A stretch of 64,000 bases of DNA, from assembly GCF_017355875.1 (NCBI RefSeq), contig NZ_JAFEWC010000001.1, positions 372,001-436,000 on the forward strand, written 5' to 3'. The notes beneath the pieces were generated by a model. It was not told the origin of the DNA and searched no databases. It saw nothing but the letters and a program-made list of their open reading frames with translations. A program made the translations under genes and the position numbers. Shown here piece after piece: positions 1 through 7,579 of the stretch (the stretch's first letter is position 1; every line of letters starts with the position of its first letter). The stretch comes from Aridibaculum aurantiacum (lineage in GTDB: Bacteria; Bacteroidota; Bacteroidia; Chitinophagales; Chitinophagaceae).

Positions 1-984
1 TTATAAGCTGTCATTTTTTTTGATGATTCTGTTGTAATGAATGAGGAAGAAAACCAGACCGATAGAAGATAAGATGAAGTAGAAGAATATGAGGTAGAAC
101 GGCAAAGTTGATCTTGATCCCATGCTGGTTACCAGTTCAGTAAAAGTATAACTCAACCCTATGTAGCAGTAGATGGTAGCCAGTACCCAAAAATAAAATG
201 AGCTTTCACGCAAGGCTTGCCAAAAGTGGAAAGCTGAAATAGCTACAAGTAAAAGTAAATACATCCAGTAGTTGCTGAAATGAAACATGGCAGAAAGTGT
301 AGCAACAAACAACACATGTGTCCCCAGGTTTTTATAAGTAAACGAGAAGTGTCGCTTGATATTCATTCTGAGTGAAAAGAAAGACAGAACCATGAGCAGT
401 ATGCCCAACATGATGCCGGTATAGATCAACCTTTCGCTGCTGAAATCATTTTGCTGCAGCAGGTGAAGCGGCGTGACACTGATGCCTAACCATGCAGCCA
501 GGTTGATAATAGCCAGGCTTAGCACAGCAAGACTATCAAAATAATAAGCTGAAAAGAACAATATAACCATGGGTACAAATGTGGCCATGCCCCATCGGTG
601 ACCAAACACCTGGTACTGGTACTGGATGTAACCAATGAATATGAGCAATAATAAGCTACCTGCCAGCAGGATGTACTCGTACAGCAGGTTAGGCGGTTGT
701 ACCTCTTTATTGGAATAGCCTGCAGTTTTAAAGGTGCAATACAAAAAGCAACTAATGGTAGCAAGCGCAATAAAAATAACAATGGCCAGGTGTCCAATGG
801 TATCAATGTTCTTATAGATTACTATACCCAATCCTGTAGTTAGCATCAGCACCCCCAGGTACAGCAGCGTTTTTACGTCCCAATAAATTGATGTGGGTTT
901 GTGTTTATGATCAAGTACCTGTTGCAGTTCAGCATCAGAAATATACCCTTCGTGATGCAGGTGGGTAAACAGCTGTTGGTTCAT
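1..984 (-). CDS. DUF2157-like polytopic membrane protein
   Basis: This 327-residue protein has a short soluble N-terminus with a small helical region (about residues 1-30), followed by roughly nine or ten hydrophobic segments that fill the rest of the chain. The layout resembles DUF2157-type membrane proteins, whose function is unknown. The ATG at 984 is the first codon of the conserved-looking N-terminal segment, and the TAA stop occupies bases 1-3, so the gene is complete at the window edge. No catalytic motif is visible. The assignment to DUF2157 is from general resemblance and is moderate. Confidence 0.6.
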   Translation of the reverse strand: MNQQLFTHLHHEGYISDAELQQVLDHKHKPTSIYWDVKTLLYLGVLMLTTGLGIVIYKNIDTIGHLAIVIFIALATISCFLYCTFKTAGYSNKEVQPPNLLYEYILLAGSLLLLIFIGYIQYQYQVFGHRWGMATFVPMVILFFSAYYFDSLAVLSLAIINLAAWLGISVTPLHLLQQNDFSSERLIYTGIMLGILLMVLSFFSLRMNIKRHFSFTYKNLGTHVLFVATLSAMFHFSNYWMYLLLLVAISAFHFWQALRESSFYFWVLATIYCYIGLSYTFTELVTSMGSRSTLPFYLIFFYFILSSIGLVFFLIHYNRIIKKNDSL

Positions 985-1052
985 AAAAGGGGAGGTGGTT
1001 AAACAATGAATGTACAGCCGGGTGGTGGAACATGCAAATAATTGCGAAGGTT

Positions 1053-1085
1053 GAAAAAAATCAAAAAGTCAAAAGTCAAAAGAAC
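1053..1085. repeat. 7-bp periodic A-rich tract
   Basis: The unit AAAAGTC and close variants recur every seven or eight bases. The tract lies between the DUF2157-like gene and serC. It resembles the tracts at 2299-2335 and 2377-2417. Confidence 0.5.
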
Positions 1086-1194
1086 TTTAGGTAACTCCAA
1101 AAGATAAGGTGATGCGACTTTTAATTTGCATTTGGATCCAGTAGGAATGCGTTCCTTATGTATGACTTGTATTTTGCTTACAATGAAGCACGAA

Positions 1195-2262
1195 TTATCC
1201 GTGCTTCTCAGCAAAATCGCGCATTACCGCGCAAAGCACTTCTACACTTGAAACGGGAAGTGCATTGTACATAGATACCCTGAAGCCACCTACGCTGCGA
1301 TGCCCCTTCACACCGTATAAACCTTCAGCTTTACATACATCAAGGAACAGCTTTTCCTTTTCAGCATTATAGATATTAAATGTTGCATTCATCTTGCTGC
1401 GATCTTCTTTAGCAACAACAGGATTGAAGATTGGTAATGCATCCAGGGTATTATAAAACAGCTCCGCCTTTTGATCATTCAATGCTTCCATGGCTGCAAG
1501 TCCCCCCATCTTTTTTATCCAGCGTAGCGTAAGCATACTTACCAGGATAGCAAATACAGGTGGTGTATTTAGCATGCTTCCTTCTTTGATGTGGTTTCTG
1601 TAATCCAGTAGAGTTGGAATTTGTTGGTTAGTTTTTCCAAGTATCTCTGTATTCACCACCAACAGGTTCACGCCGGCAGGTCCCATGTTTTTTTGAGCAC
1701 CAGCATATATCAGGTCAAACTGGTTGAAGTTGAGTTGACGGCTAAAGATGTCACTGCTCATATCTGCTACCAGTGGTACATCCCAACCAGGAAACTGCTG
1801 GTACTGCGTTCCTTCTACAGTATTGTTGGTAGTGATGTGGATGTAAGCAGCATCCTTAGGTACTTCAAAACCTTTAGGTATGTAATTGTAGTTCTGGTCT
1901 TTTGAAGAAGCTACCACTTCAACATTGCCAAAAAGCTTTGCTTCTTTCACAGCTTTCACTCCCCAGATTCCTGTATCAACATATGCTGCAGTAGCACCAT
2001 CATTTAGCAAGTTGTAGGGCACCTGCATAAACTGTGTACTCGCTCCGCCATGCAGAAACAAGACTTCGTGTGTATCATTTAAAGCCATTATTTCCTTTAC
2101 CAGGCTCCGCGCTTCATCCAGTACATCCTGGAAAAGCGGTGTACGGTGGCCAATTTCTAAAATAGAAAGACCACTGTTATTGAAATTAAGGATAGCCTCG
2201 CTTGCCTGCTGAAGTACTTCTTGTGGTAAAATGCTTGGGCCAGCATTGAAATTATGAACCAT
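1195..2262 (-). CDS. serC: Phosphoserine aminotransferase
   Basis: SerC converts 3-phosphohydroxypyruvate and glutamate to phosphoserine in serine biosynthesis, and also acts in pyridoxal phosphate synthesis. The 355-residue length is typical. The N-terminus carries the family NFNAGPS signature (residues 4-10), an HGGASTQF substrate-binding stretch (71-78), and the PLP lysine K191 in the AGAQKNMGPAG segment. The C-terminus has the HRSVGGFRVSMYNA segment near residues 320-335. The ATG at 2262 directly precedes the conserved N-terminus. serA is not adjacent, and the gene appears to stand alone between two intergenic repeat tracts. Confidence 0.97.
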   Translation of the reverse strand: MVHNFNAGPSILPQEVLQQASEAILNFNNSGLSILEIGHRTPLFQDVLDEARSLVKEIMALNDTHEVLFLHGGASTQFMQVPYNLLNDGATAAYVDTGIWGVKAVKEAKLFGNVEVVASSKDQNYNYIPKGFEVPKDAAYIHITTNNTVEGTQYQQFPGWDVPLVADMSSDIFSRQLNFNQFDLIYAGAQKNMGPAGVNLLVVNTEILGKTNQQIPTLLDYRNHIKEGSMLNTPPVFAILVSMLTLRWIKKMGGLAAMEALNDQKAELFYNTLDALPIFNPVVAKEDRSKMNATFNIYNAEKEKLFLDVCKAEGLYGVKGHRSVGGFRVSMYNALPVSSVEVLCAVMRDFAEKHG

Positions 2263-2298
2263 GGTTAAGCTGTTGTTTTATAACAGCGGAAAGGTATT

Positions 2299-2335
2299 GA
2301 AAAGTCAAAATTCAAAAGTCAAACTTCAAAAGTCA
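2299..2335. repeat. 7-bp periodic tract (AAAAGTC type)
   Basis: Successive heptads read AAAAGTC, AAAATTC, AAAAGTC, AAACTTC, AAAAGTC. The 7-base period is exact over five units. It lies between the nuclease gene and serC. Confidence 0.7.
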
Positions 2336-2376
2336 GAACAGAAAGTCGAAGAAATATTCAGCAGGTGAACATAGCC

Positions 2377-2417
2377 TCAATCTGAAATCTTCAATCTAAA
2401 ATCTAAAATTCTCAATC
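2377..2417. repeat. 7-bp periodic tract (AATCTNA type)
   Basis: Successive heptads read AATCTGA, AATCTTC, AATCTAA, AATCTAA, AATTCTC. The tract runs into the stop codon of the nuclease gene (2412-2414), so it forms the end of that coding region. Confidence 0.65.
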
Positions 2418-3377
2418 ATGTTCTCTTCCTTTCTGCGTATTGTTTTTCCAGGCGGAATTCAGTTCTTCAAATTCTTTCAGGTCTTCTTCAGTAAATGCTT
2501 TTACCTGCAGGTTTTTCAGGTCAGGCTGTCCTGCATTTACCCATGCGGTGTACCAGAAGCTGGCAATAGCATAAATGCTTTGACGCATCCTACGTTCTAC
2601 CATTCCGTTCAGCATTTTATCGTATGCAATAGTGAACGCAGACGAGTACTGCCTGATGACCTTCCCATTTCTTTCTTCAAAAGCATATTTACGATCGCCG
2701 GGAAATTGCTTGCTCAGCTCTGCTTCAGCGCGCAGCACAGTATCTGCTGCTGCACCACTTTCCAGTACCCTTGCCCAAATAAAACTTTCTACATCTATTA
2801 TATAGGTCGCTTTTCCTATCAGGAAATCAAATTGTTTTTCTGCAAGCAATTCAGGTACACGACTTTCCCAAAAACCATGAATACCTTTTTGACCTGTATG
2901 CTGGCCATCGTGGTTATGTGTAGCATGCAGCGGTACATGTGCATCGGCTATATAATGTCCTATTTCTGCAGACAGCTTTAAGATCTTTGCCTGGTTCTTT
3001 TCTTTAAAAGCATTGGTGAGCCTTTGCTGCATTGTCTGCACCCACCATGGCACAATGCCATAAGCTTGTATTGTGTCTTCGGAAAATTTTGCTACGGCAT
3101 CGTTGTACTTGCGTGGAAGTTCGGTGTACGGATATTTGCCATACACATCAATATCTATGTAATGGCGAGGTGCTTCCTGTGGTATAGCATAACGGCGCTT
3201 ATCCGGGTCCACCGAATGATCGCTAAGGAACTGGATGTTAGGCTTGAAAAGTACCATCATTTCGGGCGGCAACAGAAACACTGAAAAATAATTGATCCTT
3301 TGGTGGCCGTAAAAGCCCCAGCAGAAGCAGCGTGTACCTATGCAAACCAATAGCAGCAGGATGATGATTTTTTTCAT
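2412..3377 (-). CDS. Secreted S1/P1-type nuclease / zinc-dependent phosphodiesterase family protein
   Basis: The 321-residue product starts with a signal peptide (about residues 1-19) that would expose a Trp at position 20, the usual N-terminal zinc ligand of the S1/P1 nuclease and phospholipase C family. Further ligands fit the family: H25 in WGFYGHQRIN, H72 in APRHYIDID, and the cluster H141, D145, H147, H151 in GHYIADAHVPLHATHNHDGQ. This supports a periplasmic or secreted trinuclear-zinc enzyme acting on nucleic acid or phosphodiesters; the substrate cannot be told. The gene starts 9 bp after the DUF502 gene stops, so the two probably share a transcript. Confidence 0.85.
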   Translation of the reverse strand: MKKIIILLLLVCIGTRCFCWGFYGHQRINYFSVFLLPPEMMVLFKPNIQFLSDHSVDPDKRRYAIPQEAPRHYIDIDVYGKYPYTELPRKYNDAVAKFSEDTIQAYGIVPWWVQTMQQRLTNAFKEKNQAKILKLSAEIGHYIADAHVPLHATHNHDGQHTGQKGIHGFWESRVPELLAEKQFDFLIGKATYIIDVESFIWARVLESGAAADTVLRAEAELSKQFPGDRKYAFEERNGKVIRQYSSAFTIAYDKMLNGMVERRMRQSIYAIASFWYTAWVNAGQPDLKNLQVKAFTEEDLKEFEELNSAWKNNTQKGREHD

Positions 3378-3386
3378 GATAGTAGT

Positions 3387-4031
3387 TTATTCAGCCACGT
3401 CAGATACGCCGCCACTTACAGCAAACTTCATTGCATCGGCCGGCGAAGTATGATCAAGCACCTTTACATTTTCTTTTGGTACAATATAAACAATACCGCT
3501 TAAAGCATACGAGTGCGGCACATAAACTGCCACATGATCCGGCATCTCGAACTTGTGACAATCCTTTTGCGTCATAAAACCCATTCGCCACACATTTGGA
3601 GAATCAACACATACCAGCACCGGCTTATCAAATTTTCTTTTATTACCTGCAAACGCCTCCAGGAAATCTTTTACAGAACTATAAATGAAACGTATTCCTG
3701 GTGTACGCTCCAGGATATGATCGAGCAGCGATACCATGCGTGATACTACAAAGCTGGATGATACCCATCCAACCACTACCACCACTGTTATCACCAGTAC
3801 AAAACCAACTCCTGGTACTTTATTAGGCAGGCCTTCCTCATCCACCGGCCATGTGCCCGGAAACAGGTTATTGATAAAGTTTGGAAGAATATTATCGACA
3901 TAAGTAAATAGCGATAGCACTGCCCAACTGGTGATAATGATTGGGGCAAGCAGAATGATGCCTTGCAAGAAATAGTTGAACAATTTTTTCCAACTCCACT
4001 GAAGGGGCGGTGGTAACGGTTTTAGATCCAT
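3387..4031 (-). CDS. DUF502 family membrane protein
   Basis: This 214-residue protein has two strong membrane helices (about residues 17-45 and 75-99) separated by an acidic, proline-containing loop, followed by a soluble C-terminal domain. The pattern matches the DUF502 family, found in many bacteria and of unknown function. It is the first gene of an apparent two-gene minus-strand unit with the downstream nuclease and is divergent from the tetR efflux operon. The ATG at 4031 starts a short proline-rich leader before the first helix. Confidence 0.8.
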   Translation of the reverse strand: MDLKPLPPPLQWSWKKLFNYFLQGIILLAPIIITSWAVLSLFTYVDNILPNFINNLFPGTWPVDEEGLPNKVPGVGFVLVITVVVVVGWVSSSFVVSRMVSLLDHILERTPGIRFIYSSVKDFLEAFAGNKRKFDKPVLVCVDSPNVWRMGFMTQKDCHKFEMPDHVAVYVPHSYALSGIVYIVPKENVKVLDHTSPADAMKFAVSGGVSDVAE

Positions 4032-4154
4032 AGATCAAAATAAGTCAAAAAAAGGCAACCATTCTTCCGGCATTTATTATTAGCCACTGCCAGTATTCAT
4101 TGGGCTTTTGCTGCCGAAAAATTCCGTTCATCAAAAAATAATCAAAATTAATAT

Positions 4155-4184
4155 TGGAAACTTTGGCTACCATTATAGTTTCCA
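4155..4184 (+). promoter_or_regulatory. Candidate TetR operator (inverted repeat)
   Basis: TGGAAACT (4155-4162) and AGTTTCCA (4177-4184) form a perfect 8-bp inverted repeat with a 14-bp spacer. It overlaps the predicted promoter of the tetR gene. The position suggests that the TetR-family protein represses its own operon. Confidence 0.6.
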
Positions 4185-4192
4185 TAGTTTTG
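4162..4192 (+). promoter_or_regulatory. Bacteroidota-type promoter of the efflux operon
   Basis: TTTG at 4162-4165 and TAGTTTTG at 4185-4192 are separated by 19 bp. This matches the -33/-7 pattern (TTTG, TAnnTTTG) known for the main sigma factor of Bacteroidota. Transcription would start about 4197-4199, only a few bases before the ATG at 4201. Confidence 0.6.
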
Positions 4193-4200
4193 CCGGCGAA

Positions 4201-4824
4201 ATGGAAATGAGGGAAAGAATACTAGGAAAAGCGCACGAACTATTTCATAGATATGGAATTAGAAGCGTAACGATGGATGAGATTGCCAGCCAGTTAGGTA
4301 TTAGTAAAAAAACAATCTACCTGTCTTTTGCCGATAAGGATGAACTGGTAGATGCCACACTGGAGCAACACCTGAACAGTAGCAGGTCGCGCTGTGAGCG
4401 TGATAGGCTGCAGGCAAAGAATGCAATACATGAGATTTTTCTTACCATGGATATGCTGCAGGAGCTGCTTGCCAATATGAACCCGGCGGTATTCTATGAC
4501 CTTGAAAAATACCATCCAAAAACCTTCGCAAAACTTACCAGGCACAGGCACGACTTCCTTTACCAGGTTGTAAAGAATAACATTGAGTGGGGAATACAGG
4601 ATGGTTTATACCGCGAGGATGTGGATGTGGATGTTGCTACTAAAATCAGGTTGGAGACGATGTTCCTTCCTTTTAATCCAATCATTTTCCCGGTTAGCAA
4701 GTACAGCATACTGGATGTAGAAAAAACAACAATTGAACTTTTTTTATATGGCGTGGCTACTGCCAAAGCACATAAGATGATTCAGAAATACAAACAACAA
4801 CGGTTAAAGCAAGATATACAATGA
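4201..4824 (+). CDS. TetR/AcrR family transcriptional regulator
   Basis: The N-terminal 50 residues form a TetR-type helix-turn-helix (MDEIASQLGISKKTIYLSF, about residues 25-43), followed by a helical ligand-binding domain, 207 residues in all from ATG 4201. A longer open frame exists upstream, but it would run through the promoter and operator, so 4201 (or 4207) is preferred. The stop TGA overlaps the next start as ATGA, coupling it to the tolC-like gene. It most likely represses the efflux operon that it heads. The inducer is unknown. Confidence 0.92.
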   Translation: MEMRERILGKAHELFHRYGIRSVTMDEIASQLGISKKTIYLSFADKDELVDATLEQHLNSSRSRCERDRLQAKNAIHEIFLTMDMLQELLANMNPAVFYDLEKYHPKTFAKLTRHRHDFLYQVVKNNIEWGIQDGLYREDVDVDVATKIRLETMFLPFNPIIFPVSKYSILDVEKTTIELFLYGVATAKAHKMIQKYKQQRLKQDIQ

Positions 4825-6206
4825 GAAGGATGATGTTACCTGTTCTTGCCGCATTGCTAAGTGTGGTAGGTATGCAGGCAAACGCACAGCAAACACACGA
4901 GCTCACGATAAAGCAGGCAGTGGAGTTGGCGTTTAAAAACTTAGCTGACATAAAGAACGCCGAGATAGACGTGCGTTTGCAGCAGGCGAGGAATAAGGAG
5001 ATTACAGGACAAGCGCTTCCACAAGTAGCTGGTAATGCTGCAGCCAGTCATTATTTTAAACTGCCGGCCATACTTTTTCCCGATGCATCGCAGGCTGGCA
5101 TTTACAGTGTTTTATTAAAAGAAGGCCTGTTGCCAAACGGCACTGCTGTTCCTGCGCCGGTGCTTCAGCGTGTAAGTTTTCAGCAACCATGGAACCTGCA
5201 GGCAGGTGTTACACTTACACAGCTGCTGTTTCAGCCGGATGTATTTGTAGGCCTACAGGCAAGAAAGGCATCCATAGAATACCAGGGAACTTTGCTTGAG
5301 CAGCAAAAGGAGAAAATAAAAGACTCCGCTTATCGTCGCTACTACGCCATACTGATCACGCAGAAGCAATTACATTTTATAAATGAAAGCGTAACCCGGC
5401 TGGAAAAGCTTCACCGGGATAATACCATCATGTATCAGAATGGCTTTGTGGAAAAGCTGGATGTTGACAGGGTGCAGGTGCAGCTAACCAATCTTAAAAC
5501 CACGCAAAGTGTACTAGCTAATGCTGTGGAGCTGTCGCATGCGGCACTGAAATTTGCAATTGGTGTTCCTCAATCTGACTCTGTTATTTTAAAAGAAGAA
5601 CTAAGCATTGAAACTGTAAAGGCAAACCTGCTCGACAACAACTTTAAGTACGATGACAGGGTAGAGATACAAATGCTGGAGAAGACAAAAGAACTGCAGG
5701 AGCTAGACCTGAAGCGGCATAAGCTGGGTTATATACCAACGGTGGCTGCTAGCGGTAACTATACAGTAAATGGTCTAGGTCAGAAATTCTTCACCAACAG
5801 CAGCACCTCGTGGATCAACAGTGCGTTTGTTGGCTTGAATGTGAACGTTCCCATATTTGATGGTTTTCAGCGTAAGCAACGAGTAGAGCAGTCAAGGCTT
5901 AATCTTCAGAAGCTGGAAAATACAATTGGCAATGTAAAGCAGGCAATAGACCTGCAGCAGGTAGTAACCCAGAAAAGCCTCACCAATGCGCTGCTAAACC
6001 TGGATGCGCAAGACAGGAATATGAAGCTGGCTGAAAGTGTTTACGCTACCACCAAGAAAAAATTTGAACAAGGTCTTAGCTCCAGCTTCGAGGTACTGCA
6101 GGCAGATACAGAACTGCAGAATGCTCAATCCAATTATTTCACTGCTTTATACAATGCTATTGTAGCACGTATAGGTTATCAATCTTCTTTAGGAAAATTA
6201 GAATAA
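4821..6206 (+). CDS. TolC-family outer-membrane efflux protein
   Basis: The 461-residue product has a signal peptide cleaved near residue 22 (after QANA) and the two-fold repeated helical hairpin architecture of outer-membrane efflux proteins, with long coiled stretches around residues 30-60, 165-240 and 350-455. It would form the trimeric exit duct that couples to the adaptor and pump encoded next. Its start overlaps the tetR stop by 4 bp. No outer-membrane lipid-attachment Cys is visible at the cleavage site. Confidence 0.93.
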   Translation: MRRMMLPVLAALLSVVGMQANAQQTHELTIKQAVELAFKNLADIKNAEIDVRLQQARNKEITGQALPQVAGNAAASHYFKLPAILFPDASQAGIYSVLLKEGLLPNGTAVPAPVLQRVSFQQPWNLQAGVTLTQLLFQPDVFVGLQARKASIEYQGTLLEQQKEKIKDSAYRRYYAILITQKQLHFINESVTRLEKLHRDNTIMYQNGFVEKLDVDRVQVQLTNLKTTQSVLANAVELSHAALKFAIGVPQSDSVILKEELSIETVKANLLDNNFKYDDRVEIQMLEKTKELQELDLKRHKLGYIPTVAASGNYTVNGLGQKFFTNSSTSWINSAFVGLNVNVPIFDGFQRKQRVEQSRLNLQKLENTIGNVKQAIDLQQVVTQKSLTNALLNLDAQDRNMKLAESVYATTKKKFEQGLSSSFEVLQADTELQNAQSNYFTALYNAIVARIGYQSSLGKLE

Positions 6207-6295
6207 GCCGAAAGGAGTACTCTATCAATTCAGAAACTAAAAGCAAGCAAAGACCATTTGCTGCTTCAATCATACAAACCCCGAAACATAATCAT

Positions 6296-7495
6296 ATGCA
6301 GTCGTACATGAAAATTTCGTTGGTAGCTACGCTGGCTGTTTTAGTAATGGCTTGCACCACCAATGAGAAAAAGGTCCTGGAACAAAAAAAGACCAAGCTG
6401 GAGAAGCTAAAAAAAGAGCAATCTGAGCTAGCGGCAGAAATAAAATCACTGGAAACTGAAATAGCCAAGCTTGATCCAACAGTTGCCGAAGACAGGGCAA
6501 AGCTGGTGATGCTGGACACTATTCAGCCTATATCATTTACCCACTATATCGACCTGCAGGGAAAGGTAGATGCAGAGAATATATCGTACATAACACCACG
6601 TGGTATGGGCGGCCAGGTAAGAGCGGTGTATGTAAAGAAAGGAGACAGGGTGCGCAAAGGTCAGCTACTGCTAAAGCTTGATGATGCAGTGGTAAGGCAG
6701 AATGTGGTGGCAGCTCGCCAGGGCATGGAAGCTACCAAAACACAACTGGCACTTGCACGTAGCTTGTACGAGCGCCAGAAGAACCTGTGGGATCAGAACA
6801 TAGGAACTGAAGTACAGGTGATGCAGGCAAAAACCAATATGGAAGCACTGCAGGCAAACCTGCGTACACAGGAAGAGAATGTAAAAGCTGCTGTAGAGCA
6901 ACTGAACACTACCAATGTAGTAAGCAATGTGGATGGTGTAGCCGACGAAGTAAATATTCATGTAGGTGAAACCTTTACGGGCTCGCCTATGCAAGGCATC
7001 AAGATAGTGAACAACAGCCGCCTGAAAGTAGTGGTGGACATTCCTGAGAACTATATAGCAAGAGTTGCAAAAGGAACGCCTGTAGTAGTTACCATACCTG
7101 ATATAGGTAAAACTTACAACGCCAACATTACTGTTATCAGCCAAAGCATAAGTGCAGCTACACGTGGCTTTATTGCAGAGATAAGTATACCTGCAGATAA
7201 AGACCTGAAGCCGAACCTTATAGCCAATGTAAAGATCCAGGATTACAATGTAGAGAATGCAATAGTAGCACCTGTGAACACGCTGCAGAATGATGAGAAA
7301 GGCAAGTTTATAATGGTAGCGGCCAACGAAGGAAAAAAGCTAATTGCACGCAAGCGCTATGTTGATGTAGGCGAATTATACAACAATAACCTGGAGATCA
7401 GGAATGGATTGAAAGCCGGTGATGTGATTGTGAGTGAAGGTTATCAAAGCCTGTACGACGGACAAGCGCTTACAGTTGCTGCTGTTAAATCTTAA
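6296..7495 (+). CDS. RND efflux periplasmic adaptor, lipoprotein (HlyD/AcrA family)
   Basis: The 399-residue membrane-fusion protein begins with a lipoprotein signal ending in VMAC, with C20 as the lipidated residue; the ATG at 6308 is an alternative start five codons in. An unusually long charged coiled coil (about residues 23-60) follows the anchor directly. The lipoyl-type domain (GGQVRAVYVKKGDRVRKGQLLLKLDD), the alpha-hairpin (about 140-205), and the beta-barrel and membrane-proximal domains then come in normal order. It would bridge the TolC-like duct and the RND pump. It lies 89 bp after the tolC-like gene and 84 bp before the pump gene. Confidence 0.93.
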   Translation: MQSYMKISLVATLAVLVMACTTNEKKVLEQKKTKLEKLKKEQSELAAEIKSLETEIAKLDPTVAEDRAKLVMLDTIQPISFTHYIDLQGKVDAENISYITPRGMGGQVRAVYVKKGDRVRKGQLLLKLDDAVVRQNVVAARQGMEATKTQLALARSLYERQKNLWDQNIGTEVQVMQAKTNMEALQANLRTQEENVKAAVEQLNTTNVVSNVDGVADEVNIHVGETFTGSPMQGIKIVNNSRLKVVVDIPENYIARVAKGTPVVVTIPDIGKTYNANITVISQSISAATRGFIAEISIPADKDLKPNLIANVKIQDYNVENAIVAPVNTLQNDEKGKFIMVAANEGKKLIARKRYVDVGELYNNNLEIRNGLKAGDVIVSEGYQSLYDGQALTVAAVKS

Positions 7496-7579
7496 TAATA
7501 TACAAGTACTGCATAGCTGTTTCACATCACTGCTTACTGTAGTGTACAGCCATAGTACTGCACCAACAAAAACCCCACA

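Noticed and set aside
999-1214. 71-codon open frame on minus between serC and the DUF2157-like gene
   Set aside because: It overlaps the serC end, runs through a heptad tract, and has no protein-like pattern.
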